A DNA stretch of 64,000 nt from assembly GCF_900538055.1 (NCBI RefSeq), contig NZ_UZAC03000001.1:1612001-1676000 (forward strand), in the 5' to 3' direction. Positions 29,138-38,592 of the stretch are shown piece by piece. The position numbers were made by a program, and so were the translations under genes. The DNA comes from Pasteuria penetrans. GTDB taxonomy: Bacteria > Bacillota > Bacilli > Thermoactinomycetales > Thermoactinomycetaceae. Below the pieces are notes generated by a model that worked only from the letters and a program-made list of their open reading frames with translations, was not told where the DNA came from and did no database searches. Numbering within the stretch: the first letter of the stretch is position 1; each line of letters starts with the position of its first letter.

Positions 29138-29560
29138 ATGACAAACCAAATAAAACCACAGAAGGCAGGGAAAACATCTAAAATGTACTGGTATAATCCC
29201 TACCACAACATACCGGAATACCACGGGAAAACACCCACCGTGGTACCCATATCCAAAAAAAGGAAAACCTACGCCGTCCAATACATTCAGACAAAGGTGG
29301 GAAAAAAGGTCACTGCCTATATGACCTACGAAGGTGAAACAGAGGGAACTGGGAAAGTTTTCTCAGGTATCCTTCGGGAAGTAGGAAACAATTATTTTGT
29401 CATTTCCGAGCGAACCCCAAAGAAAAATATCATGCTCCTAACCATAAATCTTGACTATATGGTCGTAGAAGCAAATGCGAAACCAGTCCCTGGCCAAACC
29501 TCGGACTCGGGACATCATCAGGTGACCTCTGACACCAACTCTTCTGTATTTTTAAGATGA
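29138..29560 (+). CDS. gerQ: Spore coat protein GerQ-like, copy 1
   Basis: 140 residues, or 125 from the in-frame ATG at 29183 (MYWYNPYHNIPEY), which better matches the start of copy 2. The core YIQTKVGKKVTAYMTYEG, KVFSGILREVGNNYFVIS and TINLDYMVVEA is the GerQ domain. GerQ is a small inner-coat protein, cross-linked by transglutaminase, which anchors the cortex hydrolase CwlJ. Here no cwlJ directly precedes it; traces of cwlJ and gerQ follow downstream, then an intact pair. The C-terminal tail after VVEA is Ser/Thr-rich and not conserved. Confidence 0.8.
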   Translation: MTNQIKPQKAGKTSKMYWYNPYHNIPEYHGKTPTVVPISKKRKTYAVQYIQTKVGKKVTAYMTYEGETEGTGKVFSGILREVGNNYFVISERTPKKNIMLLTINLDYMVVEANAKPVPGQTSDSGHHQVTSDTNSSVFLR

Positions 29561-29599
29561 ATTGGATAAGAGCCTGTTTTTCTTTCCACAATGAATTTT

Positions 29600-29766
29600 C
29601 ATATATCCATTATGGATCACAAACTAACGCCATTTGGAATACAATGGCCATTTGGGCGGATGTAAATAAGGAGCCTTATCACGAAACATTCAGCTCATCA
29701 AACCATGGTGTAAAACCCGTTCCCCAGACCGGGTTCCAAGACCCAACATTCAGCCAAGATCTGTGA
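29600..29766 (+). pseudogene. Protein fragment with YHxxF...SNHG motif
   Basis: The plus frame reads AIWADVNKEPYHETF, SSSNHGVKPVP and ends PTFSQDL. A fragment at 45975-46183 reads ADINTETYHDAF, DLSNHGSALTP and KFGQEP, and another tail (TPEIEPPGP, GQDP) lies at 24546-24590. Three partial copies of the same unknown protein end thus exist here. I do not recognise the family. No start codon with a ribosome site is seen, so it is listed as a relic. Confidence 0.4.
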
Positions 29767-29926
29767 ACCCTACATCAGGGGGATTCATGTACCTATATAA
29801 CCTAACGCTGGAAGACGATCATGAAACCCTTACACACGAAATTACTATCCCCCTGTAGTTTAGAAAACCCCACGATCATGTTCCGAATTTGTGCCCCACA
29901 CAAATCTAGAACAAGGTGATGACGCG

Positions 29927-30364
29927 ATGGGGATGGGAACCCTCATCCGAACAAGTTATGGGGATGTTAGGCTGTTGGCTCACCCCATGCGCGTGTTGAG
30001 GCAGAGGAACGAGGGGGAACTCTGGGTATGCGGCTGGTGGGTTGTGCTGGCGTCCATCGTGTACGCCTCTAACTGTCTTGATTTTGTCAACATCCGCGCA
30101 TATCGGAAATGGTCTGTCCCCAACCCGGAGGATTTGCATCAGTTTTAAAACCCTGTTTTTATCAGGCAGCTGGGCCCAAAAACATTCGCCTAGCGCAAGA
30201 TATCATCGATGGGGAATTCATCCATCCAGCTCGCCGTGCCCTTTGATTCCTTCGTCCCCCACATACCATCTGTCCCGGATTTTGGTTCCACCAACCCCAC
30301 ACCGCTCAATATAAACACCACTGTTTCTATAAACCCCAGCCCGATATGTGTCCAAATCTAATAT
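29927..30364 (+). pseudogene. cwlJ pseudogene
   Basis: Follows the intact cwlJ at 30648-31076 from the same ribosome site (AAGGTGATGACGCG) to its end, but frameshifts split it: GTLIRTSYGDVRLLA, then ELWVCGWW in another frame, ASNCLDFVNIRAY, and later FWFHQPHTAQYKHHCFYKP. The leader before the ATG is also duplicated. Just upstream (29788-29866) MYLYNLTLEDDHE may be a trace of a further gerQ. Confidence 0.85.
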
Positions 30365-30407
30365 AAATTGGAAAGATAAAATTTTCATAAAAAAGGGAGG
30401 GCGATTC

Positions 30408-30584
30408 ATGCCAGAATTATCTCTATTGCCCAATACAAGGCACGTCGTTCATCACCCACACGGGATACCTAGAAACCTGACGTTTACCCCTACCGCCCCC
30501 CAATCCCTAGGGAAAGAATCCATTACCCGGAGAACCTCATCCGGAAAAATATTGGCCAACAAATCACTATCCCCTGTGATCTAA
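30408..30584 (+). pseudogene. gerQ pseudogene (N-terminal part)
   Basis: MPELSLLPNTRHVVHH, then HGIPRNLTFTPTAPQSLG aligns with HGIPGNMAFTTAAPPPVP of gerQ copy 2. After that the frame shifts and ends at a stop; the GerQ core domain is missing. It follows the cwlJ pseudogene as gerQ follows cwlJ in the intact pair. Confidence 0.75.
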
Positions 30585-30647
30585 GAAGCCCCACGGTAAC
30601 GTTACGAACTTGTATCCCACATAAATCTAGAACAAGGTGATGACGCG

Positions 30648-31076
30648 ATGGGAGCCCTTGTCCGCGCAAATCATAAGGATGTTAAGCTGTTGGCCCGCCT
30701 CATGCAAGCCGAGGCAGAAGGCGAGGGAGAACTGGGCATGCGAATGGTGGGCGCTGTCGGTATCAACCGCGTACGCGCTAACTGTCTTGATTTTACCAAC
30801 ATACGCACCATACCAGATATGATCTATCAAAACCCCGGTGGATTTGAATCGGTTTTAAAACCCATTTTTTACCAGGCAGCCAAACCTAAAAGCATCCGCC
30901 TAGCGAAAGATACCATCAGTGGGAAACTCATCCCTCCAGCCAACCAATCCCTTTGGTTCTTTCGTCCTCTACATGAAGACTGTCCCGAATTTTGGTTCCA
31001 CCAACCCCTTAGCGGTCAATATAAACACCATTGTTTCTATGAACCCCGGCCCGGCAAGTGTCCAAACATAAAATAG
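30648..31076 (+). CDS. cwlJ: Spore cortex-lytic hydrolase CwlJ
   Basis: 142 residues, the usual CwlJ length. The start ALVRANHKDVKLLARLMQAEAEGEG carries the conserved E-A-E-A-E-G-like stretch of the SleB/CwlJ hydrolase fold, whose first Glu is catalytic; ANCLDFTNIRTI, MIYQNPGGFESV and YKHHCFYEPRPGKCP are all typical. CwlJ hydrolyses the muramic-lactam-containing cortex during germination and is activated by calcium dipicolinate. There is no signal peptide, as expected for a coat-located protein. AAGGTGAT lies six bases before the ATG. gerQ follows 22 bases later, the standard arrangement. Confidence 0.95.
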   Translation: MGALVRANHKDVKLLARLMQAEAEGEGELGMRMVGAVGINRVRANCLDFTNIRTIPDMIYQNPGGFESVLKPIFYQAAKPKSIRLAKDTISGKLIPPANQSLWFFRPLHEDCPEFWFHQPLSGQYKHHCFYEPRPGKCPNIK

Positions 31077-31098
31077 ATTAGGAAGGAAAAATTTTCAT

Positions 31099-31497
31099 AT
31101 GAAAGGAGGATCCTATTTGTACTGGAATTATCCCTATTACTCAACGCAGGGCATGCCGATTATCAACCACGGGATACCTGGAAACATGGCGTTTACCACT
31201 GCTGCACCCCCACCAGTCCCCCAGGAAAAAAATTATTACTCGGAGGACCTGATCCGGAGAAATATTGGCAAACCGATCATTGCCTATATGACCTTCCCAC
31301 AGAATGACCAATGGAGGGGCAAGATCTTCACCGGTACCCTAACAGAGTCGGGCAGGGATTATTTTGTTATCATCCAACCCGATACGAAGAAGAATATCAT
31401 CCTACTAACCGTCAACCTGGACTACATGGTTATCAATACCCCCACGGAAACAACAACCATGTCCCCAATCCCCCAAAAACCTACACGAAAAACCTAA
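31099..31497 (+). CDS. gerQ: Spore coat protein GerQ, copy 2
   Basis: 132 residues. The N-terminal YWNYPYY region is followed by the core DLIRRNIGKPIIAYMTF, KIFTGTLTESGRDYFVII and LTVNLDYMVI. It needs to be with CwlJ in the coat for CwlJ to locate and work, and the two genes are 22 bases apart here. GAAAGGAGG lies within the beginning of the frame, so the translation start could be a few codons downstream of the listed ATG. The short Thr/Pro-rich tail after MVINT is not conserved in copy 1. Confidence 0.9.
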   Translation: MKGGSYLYWNYPYYSTQGMPIINHGIPGNMAFTTAAPPPVPQEKNYYSEDLIRRNIGKPIIAYMTFPQNDQWRGKIFTGTLTESGRDYFVIIQPDTKKNIILLTVNLDYMVINTPTETTTMSPIPQKPTRKT

Positions 31498-31525
31498 TGC
31501 ACCCAACAAGAGAGCAAAAAAATCG

Positions 31526-33131
31526 TCAACGACGTCGGATGTAGCGGGCTAACAAGGGCTGCTCTTTGAGCAGGATATTGTGTAACTGGGACATGGACTG
31601 CCGAATATCCCATTGTGCATCCGCAGCTGTACGGAGATTGATCAAATGATAAAGTTCCCATAGGCTACAGGTCGCCACCACCTGTCTCCGATGGGCATTG
31701 GTGAGACTATAGGCAGCTAATGAAGGATCGAAAGCATGGAGTTTCTCGTATACTCTCTCAGCTCTCTGAATCACATCGGTCAACAAATTGGCCCCCCCTG
31801 CTGCCTCAATCCGTGGTGGTAGAGTCCATCCATAGAACGGGCTAGGTGGAGTAGTCACAAAATGAATTTTCCGGTTGTGCCGCAGCAATTGATGCCAATT
31901 GGCCTCTGAAATCATAAGCTCTGCCTGATAGTATAAATGCTCAAGTAGGCCATCGGGATAATCAAAGGGACACAATGAAGTCAACAGGGAGGAGACAACC
32001 GCCTCACAATTCTCCTGCGACCAGGTTTCCATAATTCGTGACTCCGCTTCCCCCAAAGGGATATTAGCCCCCCGCATATACGCCAAGGATGCCAGAGTAA
32101 ACAATGCCTTGTCGTAATCAGGCAACCGGCGAAAACACGCGGTGGGACCACTAGGTAGGGAACCACCCCTGCCCACCTGTTGTGGGTGTGGGCCTCGCCC
32201 CCCCCCCCAGGTGATCGAGAAGCAATCCCAACTCCCGGCGACTGGAAAGAAGATAATCACTGGGCTGTATGTAACGGAGCAGGGTGGGAATGACACAACG
32301 GACCTCCTCTTCCATAACCCGTGCCAATGTCTGACATTCCGCATAAGGAGAAGTCAACAAATGGACAAGCGTGGTTCGTAGGCTCCGACCGTTGGCTGTC
32401 ATGCCCAGATGAGTGTGGAAAGCTAGGGTGAGCGCATACCGAGCATCCTCCAATGCCAATTTGCGTAAACGACGTATGCGCGCCCCCTCTCCCTCCCCTT
32501 CCTTCATAGGCTCTGTAGTTTGCAAGTGTTGAAACAGGCATTCATTTAATTTATGATAAGAAATATAGACACTTTTCTGAAATTCATGATAGAGGGACAG
32601 CAAACGGGGCTTTGTACAAAGAACCGTTGGGGTATAGTAAGCCCCGGGGGGCAGGAGCTGATAACGTTGACTATATTCGGTAAGACTATGGAACGAACTG
32701 GAGAGGGCCAATTCAGCAGACGCCAGTCTGCTAATTTTTTCAATTCCCATGTGGGCTACGGCATGTTCAGCTACACTACTGTGTCCATAATTAAGGACCC
32801 ATTTTTCATGGAAGGAGGCTGCCTTAGGGGAAAAATGAGTGGTTAGAACCCCCCCTACAGCAGCGGAACGTCCCAATTGATCCTCTTGGAGTAGAGCAGC
32901 TAGATTCTCACGGAAACCCAAGGAACTACGACTCACATAGGCAAACACAACAGCTATGACTTCCTCCGGCAGATTGAACAATACATAAACATCACGATCC
33001 GTGTTGGAAACGAAATTTTTCAACAAATCCTCAGATGAAGAAATACGATCACCCCCGCTCCTTTCCCCATCTTCATCACAACAACAGAGAGGGTCATCCC
33101 TACCAAACTCGGAAGGATCCCACACCCCCAA
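31526..33131 (-). CDS. thyX: Two-domain FAD-dependent thymidylate synthase, frame broken at a G11 tract
   Basis: Two minus-strand frames, 33131 to about 32209 and about 32198 to 31526, together make about 534 residues. The first has KWVLNYGHSSVAEHAVAH, SLTEYSQRYQ and ALEDARYALTLAFHTHLG as in ThyX; the second has SLTNAHRRQV and LRTAADAQWDIRQSM like a second ThyX-type domain. ThyX methylates dUMP with FAD and NADPH. The frames meet at eleven Gs on the coding strand (32198-32208); ten would restore one frame. This could be a real mutation, phase variation, slippage or a sequence error. The usual RHRxxS motif is not recognisable. The start (TTG at 33131) is uncertain. Confidence 0.75.
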
Positions 33132-33220
33132 GGGAAGATGACTATAGAAAAAACAAAAACCCCCTCCCTAAATCAGGAGACGGTCCTCCATACCCCATAC
33201 TTTTGTAAGAAAACCAACAA

Positions 33221-33294
<74 letters not shown>

Positions 33295-33317
33295 AGAATA
33301 AACAAACCACCAAACCA

Positions 33318-33403
33318 TGCGGACGAAGGGACTCGAACCCCCACAGCCGTAACGGCCACAAGAACCTGAATCTTGCGCGTCTACCAAATTCCGCCACGTC
33401 CGC
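33318..33403 (-). tRNA. tRNA-Leu (anticodon CAG)
   Basis: Class II tRNA of 86 bases with a long variable arm (TGGCCGTTACGGCTG) and anticodon loop TTCAGGT between CAAGA and TCTTG. Confidence 0.95.
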
Positions 33404-33421
33404 CCACACAAAAACGGGGCA

Positions 33422-33493
33422 AGGCGGCACCCGGAGTCGAACCGGGGATCGAGGTTTTGCAGACCTCTGCCTTAACCGCTTGGCCATGCCGCC
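33422..33493 (-). tRNA. tRNA-Cys (anticodon GCA)
   Basis: Acceptor GGCGGCA/TGCCGCC, anticodon loop CTGCAAA between GAGGT and ACCTC. Confidence 0.95.
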
Positions 33494-33588
33494 CCAACAT
33501 TCAAATCGCAATCGTCAGAAACCGGCTCTCCTCACACACACCCTACCAAAACCACACAAGGTTCCCCGCCACCCGCTCCATACGGCTA

Positions 33589-33659
33589 CAGGGGCGGCAG
33601 GAATCGAACCCACGCTAGAGGTTTTGGAGACCTCCGTTCTACCATTAAACTACGCCCCC
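33589..33659 (-). tRNA. tRNA-Trp (anticodon CCA)
   Basis: Anticodon loop CTCCAAA between GAGGT and ACCTC, T-loop GGTTCGATTCC. It resembles Bacillus tRNA-Trp closely. Confidence 0.95.
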
Positions 33660-33666
33660 GAAACGA

Positions 33667-33739
<73 letters not shown>

Positions 33740-33753
33740 AGGACACAAAAAGG

Positions 33754-33826
33754 TGGCTCGAGACGGAATCGAACCGCCGACACGTGGATTTTCAGTCCAC
33801 TGCTCTACCGACTGAGCTATCGAGCC
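33754..33826 (-). tRNA. tRNA-Phe (anticodon GAA)
   Basis: Acceptor GGCTCGA/TCGAGCC, anticodon loop CTGAAAA between TGGA and TCCA. Confidence 0.95.
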
Positions 33827-33876
33827 AAAAGAGCACACGATCCTAAAAAGAACCGCCAATAAAAATCGATAACCCC

Positions 33877-33970
33877 TGGCGGAGAGAGAGGGATTCGAAC
33901 CCTCGAGACGGGTACAACCCGCCTACACGATTTCCAGTCGTGCTCCTTCAGCCAACTCGGACACCTCTCC
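33877..33970 (-). tRNA. tRNA-Ser (anticodon GGA), CCA encoded
   Basis: Class II tRNA with acceptor GGAGAGG, anticodon loop CTGGAAA and a long variable arm. The 3' CCA is encoded (TGG at 33877-33879 on the plus strand). It is the first gene of the array. Confidence 0.95.
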
Positions 33971-34264
33971 GCAAGAACCGCACACCCATGATCATATCAT
34001 CCATGGCCCATGGAAGTCAACTGCCGATATCCTCTTGGACACCTGCACCACACGCTGGGAACATAGCGGGGACCCGGAATCATAAAAGGAAGGAACCATA
34101 GAAACAACGGGGACCCTAACATCATAACCCTATGGATAAAAAATACCCAATCACTCAATCGTAACGGTGGGAGAAATGGGAATGAATACCGGGAAAAAGA
34201 GAACCTCTGGAATGAATGGATCCACAAGGAATAAATCCCAAATTACCCCGAATGATGCCGGTTA

Positions 34265-34528
34265 TTGTTATTGGGAACACGGGAACAGATGATAGGAAGG
34301 AAAGTCGGATTGAGAGGCACCAAGCAAGGACTGGGAGTCGACAAGATCCAACCGCAAATGATTTTTTGGGAAAACCATCAACTCATTATGTATAAAACCA
34401 AGGGGTTAAAAAGTGCGCTTACCTGTAATCTATGCCAAAATCGGGAAGTGTGTCACCAGCAACTCTACACAAATGGGGCGCCACACATTATGCGGGATCC
34501 AAAAGGTGCAAAGGATCTCAATCAATGA
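34265..34528 (+). CDS. Hypothetical small protein with Cx2C...C, possibly a transposase fragment
   Basis: 87 residues, basic, ending LTCNLCQNREVCHQQL and then NGAPHIMRDPKGAKDL. The three clustered cysteines (C-x2-C-x5-C) resemble the zinc-knuckle of IS1182-type transposases (CKKCPFADQC in the intact copies), but no catalytic motif is present. No good ribosome site precedes the first ATG. It may be a relic. Bases 33971-34264 hold nothing else recognisable. Confidence 0.35.
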   Translation: MLLGTREQMIGRKVGLRGTKQGLGVDKIQPQMIFWENHQLIMYKTKGLKSALTCNLCQNREVCHQQLYTNGAPHIMRDPKGAKDLNQ

Positions 34529-34639
34529 ACCTTGACCAGCCCTGTATGCAGAATCCGAACAGATGTATGCATACCCCCAGAAGAATTTTTGGTACCAATT
34601 TTTATCCCCTTGGGGGACATTCTCCCATACCTTTTAAGA

Positions 34640-34800
34640 AAAATTTTTGTAGACAGCCATGTCATCAGGATGACAGCGCGATCTTTACCCGTAAACGCTA
34701 GATGGATCAGTCACCGCCTAAGATGGGTGGGTACTATCGCGTAGGTCCCTTCGCACAATTTTTACAGCTTTCGGGGCAATTGCTTCTCAGTAATCCACGA
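34640..34800. repeat. Diverged repeat related to 59045-59215
   Basis: Shared in order: GTCATCAGGATGAC (GTCGTCAGGATAAC in the other), GATGGGTG, and CACTTCGCA...TTT..CA..TTTC.GGGCAAT near the end. Both can form two neighbouring hairpins at the start. Function unknown; it may be another decayed mobile element. Confidence 0.45.
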
Positions 34801-35044
34801 GGATCCATATTATTTCCGGTTTTTCCCAAAAATTCTTCTTTCCCTATACTGCTCACTCAACCCCTGACGGTGTTCTGAAGATGAGCCCATATTTGTGGGC
34901 AACCTTGGACATATTACCGTTATGCAGAATCCCTTTCGCTATTTTTTTTAGTTCCATGGTATAGATATTTTTTTCATTCCCCCCCATCCTTTCCCTATGC
35001 AAGGGATCGGAGGAAAGGCAAATTCATCTGATACACGGACCTCT

Positions 35045-35232
35045 GGTAGAGAAAACGAGCCAACCAACACACCCTCTCGTCCTCCTTTACTCATCTATTC
35101 ATCTCTTAGCAACATCGCACTGTCTAGACACCTGGTCGACATGTTATCCATTCTTGACTTGTTCAACCAACCGCCCTTTGTTTGAGTTCTAACAAGAATT
35201 TTTTTGAACCGTTTTCATGTTTACTCCCCCCG
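35045..35232 (-). pseudogene. Second relic of the IS3-like OrfA gene
   Basis: Minus-strand frames read MKTVQK, LLELKQRAV, then VDQVSRQCDVAKR and KEDERVCWLARF with frameshifts, parallel to the relic at 15020-15485. It directly adjoins a group II intron fragment. Confidence 0.4.
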
Positions 35233-35234
35233 GT

Positions 35235-35439
35235 TTATCCCAACATAGTGTGCTGACATTGGTTTTAACATGGACTACGATTTTCGATACGTCATCGAAA
35301 TCATGCCTTGCCTTTTCCTAGACCGCTCACTACTTAGGGCTCTTTACCTCAGCAGCGCTAGGCGGTTTGAAACCTGTCCCTATCAGCCGGTTCCGAAGGG
35401 CCAGAAAAACTTCATCTCTTGTACAACTTCTTGACACAC
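35235..35439 (-). mobile_element. 5' fragment of the group II intron
   Basis: On the minus strand it begins GTGTGTCAAGAAGTTGTACA and follows domain I of the intron at 60907: GAACCGGCTGATAGGGACAG, CTGCTGAGG, GTGAGCGGTCTAGGAAAAGG. It stops before domain V. The DNA before its 5' end (GGTTGCGTCCGATCGCGTAC) is nearly the same as that before the 60907 copy, so both entered the same kind of target. Confidence 0.7.
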
Positions 35440-35558
35440 GTACGCGATCGGACGCAACCTATTTTTATTCGTAATTATCATAAAATTAATTAAAGTATTT
35501 TCGTTTTTATTCTTCCTAACCATCAATCTTAAGTGCTATCCTCTATAGACAATTTTAT

Positions 35559-36344
35559 CTATGTCATAGGTTCCTCAGGGGGCGTCTCACCAAAACTACC
35601 ATATGAATTTTCCTCCCATAACAAACCCCAGAAAGTCATTTTTTGTGGTGTTTTACGTTGTCCCAAACAAAGGTGCAGCCATTTAGAAAAAACAGAAATA
35701 GATGTATATAAAAAGAAAAAGCTAATCACGGATATAACCTGCACCCTTACAGAAACACGGTTCCCATAAGTATGAAAAACATACAAAGCAATGGTATATA
35801 ATATCAGAGACTGCAATATCCTCGTATTGATAAAGTCCAAATCAATAGGACCTGCTTGAAGACACCACCGACATTCTCGCCTTATTTGCAATCGAAGAAA
35901 CCCGCACCAACCCGCCATTCCCACCACCAATACCCAAAGGGATCTTTCTTGTATGCTCATATGCATAAATATGAATATAGACAAGAGCATCCATAAAGGA
36001 CCCACCCAAAAGAGAGAATACCATCGCCATCTTGAAAATCCCTGCGTTTGATATAAACGAAGACATTCTTGCCTATAGGTTCGCATCCGCAAGAGTTGAT
36101 TGTAAAGATCATGCCATCGATATTTTTGCCCTTCCCGGAGAGGCATAATCGTTGATTTTACAGAAAGATAAAACCAAAAAATGGAAAAAAACAATACATA
36201 GAATGTTATTTCCTTAGAAAACCAACTATATAAATAAATAGGGAATACCATAAAGATTTGAAATAATAATCCCGTAACTATGAAGGGAGAAATAATTACC
36301 CATTTTGAGCTTCTGACCCCAGATCTTTTCATCTGATTTTCCAT
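35559..36344 (-). CDS. Polytopic membrane protein, LGQR family, copy 1 (short C-terminus)
   Basis: 261 residues, six hydrophobic helices. Shared with the copies at 57964 and 61070: KSTIMPLREGQKYRWHDLYN after helix 2, a basic amphipathic loop with YRQECLRLYQTQGF, LRLQIRRECRWCLQAG after helix 4, and HLCLGQRKTPQKMTFW after helix 6. Unlike those copies it ends early (PPEEPMT) and lacks the last helix. Upstream TTGACA and TTTATC-like boxes 17 bases apart are partly kept in the other copies. I do not recognise a known family; there is no transporter or enzyme motif. No secreted partner lies next to it. Confidence 0.65.
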   Translation of the reverse strand: MENQMKRSGVRSSKWVIISPFIVTGLLFQIFMVFPIYLYSWFSKEITFYVLFFSIFWFYLSVKSTIMPLREGQKYRWHDLYNQLLRMRTYRQECLRLYQTQGFSRWRWYSLFWVGPLWMLLSIFIFMHMSIQERSLWVLVVGMAGWCGFLRLQIRRECRWCLQAGPIDLDFINTRILQSLILYTIALYVFHTYGNRVSVRVQVISVISFFFLYTSISVFSKWLHLCLGQRKTPQKMTFWGLLWEENSYGSFGETPPEEPMT

Positions 36345-36385
36345 AAACCTTTAGATAAAACCCCTCTCAAGAAGGATGTCAAGTC

Positions 36386-36440
36386 GGTTGCATCCCAAAT
36401 TTGGTATCACCCCCAAAAAGGTGATTTTAGGTTCCTTATC
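36386..36440 (+). repeat. GGTTGCAT... repeat with hairpin
   Basis: GGTTGCATCCCAAATTTGGT, then ATCACC-CCCAAAAA-GGTGAT and TTTA. Same dispersed element as at 9831 and 59242; the hairpin sequence differs but its place is kept. Confidence 0.5.
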
Positions 36441-37494
36441 CTTGCCCGCGAATCGCTCCCCTGGGGGTATTTTTTAACCAATAATTAGGATCATGATCCT
36501 TTATTTAGACCCTCTTCTACTTCTTTTTGACTCCTGCCCTCGATAACTGCCAATACAAGCCCTTGAATCCTGATCATGGATGGGTTATGAAATAAATACC
36601 TCTTGCCCCTTACGGGTTGATACATCATCCATACCAATACGTATAGGCCCATTCCGTAATTCTGCATCCTCTAGGGCTCCGGGTCAACCCCCTATTTTCA
36701 ACCCACCATGGCAAAATAGCCCTACCATCCGTCTTGTGCGACACAAAGCAAGCCGATGCCCCATTTTCTTCGTAATGATTCCCGAATTTATAAACCATTT
36801 TTATGATATTGCTTCATATAACCCCCGACTCTAGCTCCATTCGTTCTCATCAGGTCCGGTTTTCTGAAAGTAATCCAAAGTAGGAAATTGCCCCCCGAAA
36901 CCGTGGGCAAAATGTAATTTATAGTGCATCCCGAGCCAACTTTTCGATACACCCAAAACCGAAAAAAGCGATCCAAAGGGTAGGTGCTAGGTAAGCCCGA
37001 GGGGCCTTCACCTGGGATGCCCTAACGGACATCCCTCGGCCCCGATGGGAAAAGCAGCCTATTTCGGAACGAAACAGACTTGTATTTATGGATTATCATT
37101 CAACCACTAAGAGGGTGGCTAACGAAAGGGATATACATTTTTATTTAAATAAAGTTTATATAGTATTTTATTATATCATTCTATTTTTATTCATATTGAT
37201 TGTTTCTTTATATATGCAATATGAATTTATATGTCAAGAATGTTGCTCTCTCCGGCCCCACAGTTGGCGTAAACGAATTGGGGGCCTTTTTCCCATGAAA
37301 CTAAATAGTACTAATTTTCAGTTATGGAAAATGCAAAAAATCCCTCTTGATGTATCTCCCCGAGCGGATCGCTGTGTCCATTATTGTAAAATATATGTAA
37401 TATAATAAATTTTTACTTATTACCCTATACATACGATTACTCTTTTGTTATAATTTGAAAAAATATATCTATGAAAATAAGGGAGTAGATATAG
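36441..37494. other. Intergenic DNA before the IS4/IS5-like transposase
   Basis: An 84-codon frame at 36580 and a 105-codon frame at 37088 have no family resemblance and no good ribosome site. At 36989-37045 CGAGGGGCC pairs with GGCCCCG to make a strong hairpin. The left end of the transposase element is not identified. Confidence 0.4.
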
Positions 37495-38592
37495 ATGTCC
37501 TATCCCATAGACGATATAAGTAATTTTCCAGATCTTCATGGGAAATTAGAAAGAAAAAAGAGAAGAGAACAGGTGAGGAAAAAGAAACCCAATCTTTCAG
37601 AACAGCCTTGGGAAGATCATGAGGGCATAGGGGCAGAAGAAAAAAGCCGACTGCTTATGCTGCAGACATTAGCTACCACGGTCTACGGTTTCCCGAATGA
37701 GGAGAAGTCAAGCCGTACCCGTGTGATCGATCACCATGTGTCGATATTGTGCTGTTTCGTTATGGCTATTTGGAATTTACAAAGTGAAAGGGAATTAATA
37801 AATATTATAAATGGAAATAAAATGATAAGAGATATTATAGGGATTACGAAAGGGTTTAGTCGATCATTATATGATAAAAACATTAAAAAATGTATTGCAA
37901 GAAACGGAGAAACAATAATTTTTAACCTATTAGAACTTCTTAGTGAAGAAGATCAGAAGGTTATATTGTCGGAAATAAAGGAAAAATATCTTTTCTTGGA
38001 TCAAGTGATTGTGTCGACAAGCAGACGGGCGAAAGATACGGCCACCCTTCGGAACTATAAGGGCTTTCACAGGGGAATAGGAGTAACCGTGGTGGCAACC
38101 ATGGACGGCAGAATACCGTTGGTATTGGCCATGGGCCCCGCAAATTTAGGCGAGGTTGAAGCGTCCTGTTTACTGATCCCCGAGATATCAACCTTAGGAT
38201 GTAGGGGCCTAGTAGCAGACAGTGCTTACGACGTACATGATCTGTTCGAATTATGTAAACAACACGGTTTGAAATTACTGGCTGGATATAATAAGAGAAG
38301 AGCCAAAACACCGAACTCCATCACCAGTCCACTGCGAAAGGAGAATTTTTATCGACTACAAACAAAGGGATGTAAAGAGTTAATGAAAAAACGTTCATCA
38401 GGAGAGCATTGTTTCACAATACTAAAGCATACAATGGGGCTAGATAAACATAGACCAACGTCATATAATCAGGCATTCATGCTAATTGTCTCATATATGA
38501 TGACTATATGTTTTGATAGTATGATTCAGAAAAAGAATAACATAAACATAAGAAAGTCCCCGGGTAGACGTTTTTACCAGCAGATTTCCTGA
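37495..38592 (+). CDS. DDE transposase, IS4/IS5-like
   Basis: 365 residues. The DDE residues are probably in FLDQVIVSTS (Asp), GLVADSAYDVHDLFE (Asp) and RSSGEHCFTILKHTMGL (Glu), the order of the DDE_Tnp_1 fold. A very charged N-terminus (KLERKKRREQVRKKK) precedes a helical DNA-binding region. AAGGGA lies ten bases before the ATG. The frame is intact, so it may be active; I could not find the terminal repeats, so the exact element limits and IS family remain open. Confidence 0.75.
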   Translation: MSYPIDDISNFPDLHGKLERKKRREQVRKKKPNLSEQPWEDHEGIGAEEKSRLLMLQTLATTVYGFPNEEKSSRTRVIDHHVSILCCFVMAIWNLQSERELINIINGNKMIRDIIGITKGFSRSLYDKNIKKCIARNGETIIFNLLELLSEEDQKVILSEIKEKYLFLDQVIVSTSRRAKDTATLRNYKGFHRGIGVTVVATMDGRIPLVLAMGPANLGEVEASCLLIPEISTLGCRGLVADSAYDVHDLFELCKQHGLKLLAGYNKRRAKTPNSITSPLRKENFYRLQTKGCKELMKKRSSGEHCFTILKHTMGLDKHRPTSYNQAFMLIVSYMMTICFDSMIQKKNNINIRKSPGRRFYQQIS

